Below, piece by piece: positions 61,701 to 64,000 of a stretch of 64,000 nt of DNA. The stretch lies in the NCBI GenBank assembly GCA_944989445.1, contig CALYLW010000135.1:281001-345000 (forward strand). The letters are read 5' to 3'. The notes beneath the pieces are model-generated. The model did no database searches and was not told where the DNA came from. It worked only from the letters and a program-made list of their open reading frames with translations. Both the position numbers and the translations under genes were made by a program. Position 1 is the first letter of the stretch; each line of letters begins with the position of its first letter. The DNA is from Ampullaceana balthica (taxonomy: Eukaryota; Mollusca; Gastropoda; Lymnaeidae).

Positions 61701-63142
61701 AATGAAGTACCACAATAACAAACATAGAAACATACTAATGAAGTACCACAATAACAAACATAGAAACATACTAATGAAGTACCACAATAACAAACATAGA
61801 AACATACTAATGAAGTACCACAATAACAAACATAGAAACATACTAATGAAGTACCACAATAACAAACATAGAAACATACTAATGAAGTACCACAATAACA
61901 AACATAGAAACATACTAATGAAGTACCACAATAACAAACATAGAAACATACTAATGAAGTACCACAATAACAAACATAGAAACATACTAATGAAGTACCA
62001 CAATAACAAACATAGAAACATACTAATGAAGTACCACAATAACAAACATAGAAACATACTAATGAAGTACCACAATAACAAACATAGAAACATACTAATG
62101 AAGTAAAGTAATAACAAACATAGAAACATACTAATGAAGTACACCAATAACAAACATAGAAACATACTAATGAAGTACCACAATAACAAACATAGAAACA
62201 TACTAATGAAGTACCACAATAACAAACATAGAAACATACTAATGAAGTAAAGTAATAACAAACATAGAAACATACTAATGAAGTACCACAATAACAAACA
62301 TAGAAACATACTAATGAAGTACCACAATAACAAACATAGAAACATACTAATGAAGTACCACAATAACAAACATAGAAACATACTAATGAAGTAAAGTAAT
62401 AACAAACATAGAAACATACTAATGAAGTACACCAATAACAAACATAGAAACATACTAATGAAGTACCACAATAAACAAACATAGAAACATACTGAAGTAC
62501 CACAATAACAAACATAGAAACATACTAATGAAGTACCACAATAACAAACATAGAAACATACTAATGAAGTTCCACAATAACAAACATAGAAACATACTAA
62601 TGAAGTACCACAATAACAAACATAGAAACATACTAATGAAGTACCACAATAACAAACATAGAAACATACTAATGAAGTACCACAATAACAAACATAGAAA
62701 CATACTAATGAAGTACCACAATAACAAACATAGAAACATACTAATGAAGTACCACAATAACAAACATAGAAACATACTAATGAAGTACCACAATAACAAA
62801 CATAGAAACATACTAATGAAGTACCACAATAACAAACATAGAAACATACTAATGAAGTAAAGTAATAACAAACATAGAAACATACTAATGAAGTACCACA
62901 ATAACAAACATAGAAACATACTAATGAAGTACCACAATAACAAACATAGAAACATACTAATGAAGTACCACAATAACAAACATAGAAACATACTAATGAA
63001 GTACCACAATAACAAACATAGAAACATACTAATGAAGTACCACAATAACAAACATAGAAACATACTAATGAAGTACCACAATAACAAACATAGAAACATA
63101 CTAATGAAGTACCACAATAACAAACATAGAAACCTACTTATG
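49728..63142. repeat. 36-bp satellite-like array, about 372 copies, with higher-order repeats
   Basis: The unit is ACCACAATAACAAACATAGA plus AACATACTAATGAAGT. The first 2.6 kb is essentially uniform. A 35-bp variant (GTACACAATAAC or GTACAGAATAAC) is scattered through 52320-57540. From about 59580 to 62900, GTAAAGTAATAAC and GTACACCAATAAC variants recur at 144 and 288 bp spacing, and the variant pattern at 61021-61345 repeats 1080 bp later at 62101-62425. The + strand frame (12 residues, MKYHNNKHRNIL) and two minus-strand frames are open for hundreds of codons only because 36 is a multiple of three. Confidence 0.98.
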
Positions 63143-63553
63143 AGAACGTAAATCAATAAATGACGTGAAAGATTGACTAAATGTAGAGCAATAACTAACA
63201 AGTAAATAATTGATTTACAAGAAAGGGGGGACATCGTTGACGGAGGTTTAGAAACATATTGCCTAGTGGCCTAATTGGTGTCTGCAAACAGATGCTTTAA
63301 AAGCAAGTTTTTTGAGTTTTAGCACCAGATTAGTTTGATTAGAAATGTCTAAACGTCCATCAACACATTTTTGAAAAAAATAAATCAATTTACTTTGTTA
63401 TTTCCAAAACGGGTACTAAATTAGCAGTGTTGAGAACCCCTGAAACTTTGACTGGTTGCTACATTAAATAATTCATATGAAGGATCTCAATGTCAAGAGT
63501 ATAATAGAGCGTAACATGACATGGTACAACCATCCAGGAAACACTAGCCATCC
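63143..63553. other. Spacer between two 36-bp arrays
   Basis: Unique-looking sequence; no supported gene, RNA or transposon. Confidence 0.4.
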
Positions 63554-64000
63554 GTTTAACATTTACATCCATCATGTCCTAGACATACAGTTTAACATTG
63601 ACACTGGTCATGTCCTAGACATACAGTTTAACATTGACACTGGTCATGTCCTAGCCATACAGTTTAACATTGACACTGGTCATGTCCTAGCCATACAGTT
63701 TAACATTGACACTTGTCATGTCCTAGACATACAGTTTAACATTGACACTGGTCATGTTCTAGCCATACAGTTTAACATTGACACTGGTCATGTCCTAGAC
63801 ATACAGTTTAACATTGACACTGGTCATGTCCTAGCCATACAGTTTAACATTGACACTGGTCATGTCCTAGACATACAGTTTAACATTGACACTGGTCATG
63901 TCCTAGCCATACAGTTTAACATTGACACTGGTCATGTCCTAGACATACAGTTTAACATTGACACTGGACATGTCCTAGCCATACAGTTTAACATTGACAC
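63554..64000. repeat. Second, unrelated 36-bp array, runs off the window
   Basis: The unit is TAGACATACAGTTTAACATT plus GACACTGGTCATGTCC, about 12 copies. TAGAC and TAGCC variants alternate over much of it, giving a 72-bp pattern. No sequence similarity to the neighbouring 36-bp array. Confidence 0.95.

Noticed and set aside
49758..63151. Open frames up to about 1100 codons on both strands, e.g. repeated MKYHNNKHRNIL and CFYVCYCGTSLV
   Set aside because: They are read-through of a 36-bp unit that has no stop in some frames. They occur on both strands at once, change frame with every indel and have no non-repeat domain.

Overview
This is eukaryotic nuclear DNA from an animal. The best fit is a gastropod-like mollusc, inferred from the family of the two genes and from the transposons; no database search was possible. 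Signs of a eukaryote are small exons separated by kilobase introns with matching splice phases, degraded hAT, LINE, pogo/Tigger and PIF/Harbinger-type elements with target-site duplications, and tandem repeats over about half of the window.

The only host genes I can support are two paralogues of an SGNH/PC-esterase-like family on the + strand. The downstream copy (gene B) is complete: exons 31383-31816, 37611-37876, 38144-38241 and 47147-47812. They sum to 1464 nt, giving 487 residues plus stop, with phases 2, 1 and 0 matching at every junction. It has an N-terminal hydrophobic anchor, a GDS nucleophile motif and a C-terminal DGTH (DxxH) motif. The upstream copy (gene A) keeps exons 2-4 (4835-5100, 9164-9261, 10390-11736); its first exon must lie before position 1. 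Gene A carries about 225 extra residues inside its last exon. The last 298 nt before the terminal codons differ by a single base between the copies, although the first half of the same exon has diverged, which points to local gene conversion.

Layout: 1-4704 is a 41/43-bp minisatellite in gene A's first intron. 4835-11736 is gene A, whose introns hold 26-, 26-, 21- and 13-bp arrays and an inverted-repeat element (7241-9105) inserted in the 21-bp array. 11947-12557 is an 18-bp array. 13023-about 19415 is a broken hAT element hit by a LINE (13107-16549, minus strand), which in turn was hit by a MITE of the same hAT family. 19663-20075 is a truncated LINE end. 20207-26991 holds 39-, 30-, 24- and 67/64-bp arrays. 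27371-30836 is a hAT element with perfect ends. 31383-47812 is gene B. Its intron 1 contains a hAT inside a Tigger relic and a further hAT relic; its intron 3 contains a Harbinger-type MITE, microsatellites and a 5.5-kb 19-bp array. After gene B come a 110-bp triplication of the gene end, a 31-bp array, a 13.4-kb 36-bp array with higher-order structure (49728-63142), and another 36-bp array running off the window end.

The long open frames in the arrays occur in several frames and on both strands because many units are multiples of three bases. I do not treat them as genes.
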